From positions 1-8,771 of the forward strand of contig DDTF01000015.1 of the NCBI GenBank assembly GCA_002345965.1: 8,771 nucleotides of DNA, in the 5' to 3' direction. Both the position numbers and the translations under genes were made by a program. The stretch is from Flammeovirgaceae bacterium UBA2371. GTDB lineage: Bacteria; Bacteroidota; Bacteroidia; Cytophagales; Cyclobacteriaceae. The notes beneath the pieces were generated by a model. It saw only the letters and a list, made by a program, of their open reading frames with translations. It made no database searches and had not been told where the DNA came from. This document shows positions 6,469 to 8,771 of this stretch, in pieces (within the stretch, counting starts at the first letter, position 1; the number at the start of each line of letters is the position of its first letter).

Positions 6469-8520
6469 TTATCCGGCTACACTCATCACCGGCTTGTCTT
6501 CTTCAATGAATTTAGCCAGGTTGGTAGTAATGATCAACTTGAAGATGGTAGGTCCTGATGACCGAGCGAGAATGATTCTGCCTCCCAAACGGTTGGCAGC
6601 CATTTGCGCCAGAAACAAGCCCAATCCGCTGCCATGAATATCACTGGCAACATAAAACAACTGGAATATTTTTTCTCTGGCCTGTTCATTGATACCCAAT
6701 CCATTGTCTTCCACTGCAATGGTAGTTTTATCTCCGGATTGCGACCAGGAAACTTTAATGTATTTCTCCTGCTTTTGAATTGCGAAATACCTGAACGCAT
6801 TGTCCAGCAATTTGGTCAAAATAAAAGAGATCAGGTTCTTATCAGAATACAATGGAGATTTCCAATCTCCTTTTTCAATGCGCAAGGAGATCAACGGAAA
6901 ATGATTCAATGATTTGAATGAGCTGTACACCTCGTCCAGCAATGCACTCAAGTCCACTTCATCCACGCAAATGGGCAGGTTGCGAATGCGATTGGTTTCC
7001 ATCAACTGGCTTAACGTCTGATTCAAACCCTGCGCAGTAGATTCAATTTTGCCCAGGTAATCCCTCACCCGCAATGGTTCTTCATAATCCTGCTTGGCGA
7101 TGTTGGTAAGCCCCATCAGGGTAGCCAAAGGCCCTCTGATATCGTGTGAAGCGCGATATACCAATTGATCGTATTCCTGGGTCATTTTGGTGAGGTCGGT
7201 ATTGCTTTTAACCAGCTCGCTGGTGCGCTTTTCAATCTCCTTTTCCAGGATTTTCTTCATACGGTGGCTGGCCCGATAGGTGCGATAGATCAGGATGGTG
7301 ACTACCACCAACAGGACGGAGATTACGCCAATAAGTGTCGTAATCAGGCGTACCCTCTCGATCTCTGTATCCTTCTGCTGAATGATTACCTCGGATTGTT
7401 TTCTTTGTGCATCCAGTTGGATGTCCTTTAGATTGCTGGCAAGCTTCTCATTAAAAATACTGTCCTTGATGGTCATGTATTTTGTCTGATACTCTACCAC
7501 CTTGCTCAATTCACCCATTTGTTCGTAAATCCGAGAATAGGATTCGTAGATATCCCGTTTTAAACGCTTTAGATTTATTTCGTTGGCAATTTCTTCAGAC
7601 TCGCTCAACAATTCTATTGCCCCCGTATAATCCCCTTCTCTGAATCTAAAGTCGCTTAAATGAAATTGAATATAAGCCAGGACATTCTTAATATTCCCCT
7701 TCTTTGCTTGGTCATAACCCTTAATCAGATAGGGTAGTGATTTGTCAAATTCTTTTTTCTTTCTATAAGACAAACCCAAACCATAATTTAGGTTTGCCTC
7801 TATATTTATATCACAATTTTCATTGCAAATTTTAGCTACCTCACTTAGATGAGAAATGGCTTCATCATACCTGCCTTGCTCATTAAGAACGATTGCAATA
7901 TTTAATAAATTCAAAGGAATATCATCTGTGATCCCATTTCTTCTTTTAATTGCCAAAGCAGATTGATAATACTGGAGGGCTTCATCGTAGTTATTCAGAT
8001 AGTAGAAAACCAGTCCGATATTATTTCGAATAGCTGCCTGCCCCTCTTTTGAATCAAGATCATCTGCTATTTCCAGCGCGAGATTATAAAAGCGTAAAGC
8101 ACTATCATAAGAATCCTGACGATCGTAAAGGATACCCATATCAGTCAACAGGGACATCAAAGTCCTCTTTAGACCATGGCTTTTAGCAATTTTTATCCCC
8201 TGACGATAGTAATAATTTGCAGAATCGATCTTATCATCCACTTTGTAGGTATGTGCTATCGCCCGGTATGCCTTGGCCTGAAATGAATAATTGTCATGGG
8301 ATTGTGCCGATACAAGACTTTTGGAGGCATAATTTCTGGCAGCCGTATTATCAAAAGCCATGGTAGACTTAAACAATTCATAATAAAGGCTGTCATGGTA
8401 TAAGGAGTTCGAATTTTCCAATGATTCCAAGAGGTCCTTTTGACTTACCTGACCAAAAACCGAATTAGGTAAAATCGCCCAAAACAATACAAAACCATAA
8501 CACAAGTGCCTTAAAAACAT
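6469..8520 (-). CDS. Periplasmic-TPR sensor histidine kinase (kinase 2)
   Basis: A 683-residue paralogue of kinase 1 with the same layout: signal peptide (about 1-23, ending VFGQ), about seven periplasmic TPR repeats (about 79-353; motifs SYDSAL, NYDEAL, RYDEAI), coiled coil, one membrane helix (about 391-412), and a second coiled coil with EKEIEKRTSELVKSNTDL. The HisKA H-box is YRASHDIRGPLATLMG with His459. HATPase_c has an N-box with Asp573-Asn574, G1 DNGLG (605-609), F-box IFQLF (618-622) and G2 GSGLGLFLAQ (630-639). The first Asn of the N-box is replaced by Lys570. The TPR domain shares a Cys-x3-Cys (232, 236) with kinase 1 at the same place. No receiver domain or response regulator is visible. 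It is divergent from the lipopeptide genes at 8605 (84-base gap). It probably autophosphorylates and signals to a regulator encoded elsewhere; the ligand is unknown. Confidence 0.92.
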   Translation of the reverse strand: MFLRHLCYGFVLFWAILPNSVFGQVSQKDLLESLENSNSLYHDSLYYELFKSTMAFDNTAARNYASKSLVSAQSHDNYSFQAKAYRAIAHTYKVDDKIDSANYYYRQGIKIAKSHGLKRTLMSLLTDMGILYDRQDSYDSALRFYNLALEIADDLDSKEGQAAIRNNIGLVFYYLNNYDEALQYYQSALAIKRRNGITDDIPLNLLNIAIVLNEQGRYDEAISHLSEVAKICNENCDINIEANLNYGLGLSYRKKKEFDKSLPYLIKGYDQAKKGNIKNVLAYIQFHLSDFRFREGDYTGAIELLSESEEIANEINLKRLKRDIYESYSRIYEQMGELSKVVEYQTKYMTIKDSIFNEKLASNLKDIQLDAQRKQSEVIIQQKDTEIERVRLITTLIGVISVLLVVVTILIYRTYRASHRMKKILEKEIEKRTSELVKSNTDLTKMTQEYDQLVYRASHDIRGPLATLMGLTNIAKQDYEEPLRVRDYLGKIESTAQGLNQTLSQLMETNRIRNLPICVDEVDLSALLDEVYSSFKSLNHFPLISLRIEKGDWKSPLYSDKNLISFILTKLLDNAFRYFAIQKQEKYIKVSWSQSGDKTTIAVEDNGLGINEQAREKIFQLFYVASDIHGSGLGLFLAQMAANRLGGRIILARSSGPTIFKLIITTNLAKFIEEDKPVMSVAG

Positions 8521-8530
8521 CTTCTAATAA

Positions 8531-8559
8531 TTATGACCCGTAGCAACTTATTATTTTTG
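8531..8559 (+). promoter_or_regulatory. Candidate promoter of the small lipopeptide operon B
   Basis: TATTTTTG (8552-8559) fits the Bacteroidota -7 pattern TAnnTTTG exactly. TTAT (8531-8534), 17 bases upstream, is a weak -33 match. Transcription would start near 8566, about 40 bases before the lipopeptide ATG. Confidence 0.4.
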
Positions 8560-8591
8560 GTTGGAATTTAACCTTTAATAACCCCTAAAAA

Positions 8592-8599
8592 CAAATCTA
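8592..8599 (-). promoter_or_regulatory. Possible -7 element for kinase 2
   Basis: On the minus strand the sequence reads TAGATTTG, an exact TAnnTTTG match, about 72 bases upstream of the kinase 2 start codon. No good -33 TTTG is seen at the right distance, which would fall inside the small gene. It faces the candidate promoter at 8531-8559. Confidence 0.25.
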
Positions 8600-8604
8600 A
8601 ATTT

Positions 8605-8727
8605 ATGAAAAAGTTACTCTATTTAGCTGCCTTTGTTATTACCTGCGCAATTACAACCTCCTGCACAGAGGAGCATATTGCCCCTCAAACCACTGAAAGC
8701 GGAAATGTAACACCCATAAAATTCTAA
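8605..8727 (+). CDS. Small lipoprotein-like peptide B1 (40 aa)
   Basis: Reads MKKLLYLAAFVITCAITTS, then Cys20-TEEHIAPQTTESGN and ends TPIKF. The N-terminal half matches peptide A1 (5701-5844) nearly residue for residue through SCTEE.I.PQ, while the tails differ completely. The predicted lipobox TTSC is slightly non-canonical at -3 (Thr). If processed, the mature lipopeptide is 21 residues, with Glu-Glu at +2/+3 as in surface-export signals of Bacteroidota lipoproteins. The start ATG has an A/T-rich upstream region and no Shine-Dalgarno sequence. It is divergent from kinase 2 and is followed after 5 bases by another copy of the same gene type. Function unknown; the call rests on conservation with A1 and on context. 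Confidence 0.78.
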   Translation: MKKLLYLAAFVITCAITTSCTEEHIAPQTTESGNVTPIKF

Positions 8728-8732
8728 CTCCA

Positions 8733-8771
8733 ATGAAAAAGCTACTTTACCTGACTGTCTTTGTTATCGTT
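8733..8771 (+). CDS. Third small lipopeptide-like gene B2, cut by the window end
   Basis: Only 13 codons are visible, MKKLLYLTVFVIV, running off the right edge. The first six residues are identical to peptide B1, and the hydrophobic segment matches the family's signal sequence. It begins 5 bases after the B1 stop, so the two are surely co-transcribed. The lipobox and the mature part lie outside the window. Confidence 0.65.
   Translation, partial: MKKLLYLTVFVIV

Overview
The window looks like part of a Bacteroidota chromosome, probably Cytophagales-like. The evidence is the long CTC-type ribosomal protein L25 with an Ala/Pro tail, the L25-Pth gene order, start codons in A/T-rich contexts without Shine-Dalgarno sequences, matches to the Bacteroidota promoter pattern (TTTG ... 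TAnnTTTG), and periplasmic TPR-histidine kinases of a type common in that phylum. I cannot name the genus from this sequence.

Left part (1-3338), housekeeping. The 3' end of rplY (L25/Ctc) runs rightward, followed by a compact hairpin terminator and pth (peptidyl-tRNA hydrolase). metG (methionyl-tRNA synthetase with a C-terminal tRNA-binding domain) runs leftward and meets pth tail to tail, with one base between the stop codons.

Right part (3393-8771), signalling. Two paralogous sensor histidine kinases lie on the minus strand (3393-5555 and 6469-8520). Each has a signal peptide, about seven periplasmic TPR repeats, one membrane helix, a coiled coil, and HisKA and HATPase_c domains. Opposite the start of each kinase, divergently transcribed on the plus strand, is a tiny gene for a lipoprotein-like peptide of 40-47 residues with a shared MKKL...SCTEE.I.PQ core and a divergent tail (5701-5844 and 8605-8727). 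Each is followed at once by another small exported-peptide gene: 5863-6039, which is closed by a strong terminator at 6061-6096, and 8733 onward, which is cut by the window edge and is itself a paralogue of the lipopeptides. The small genes were found by reading the sequence and are easily missed by gene callers.

The most notable feature is therefore a duplicated cassette: TPR-histidine kinase <- | -> small lipopeptide plus a second small peptide. The repeated linkage suggests that the kinase and the peptide work together, for example with the peptide as ligand, envelope-state reporter or regulated output of the periplasmic TPR sensor. That function is inference. No response regulator is present in the window. 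The stretch 6097-6468 has no convincing gene, only one doubtful minus-strand reading frame and AT-rich DNA.
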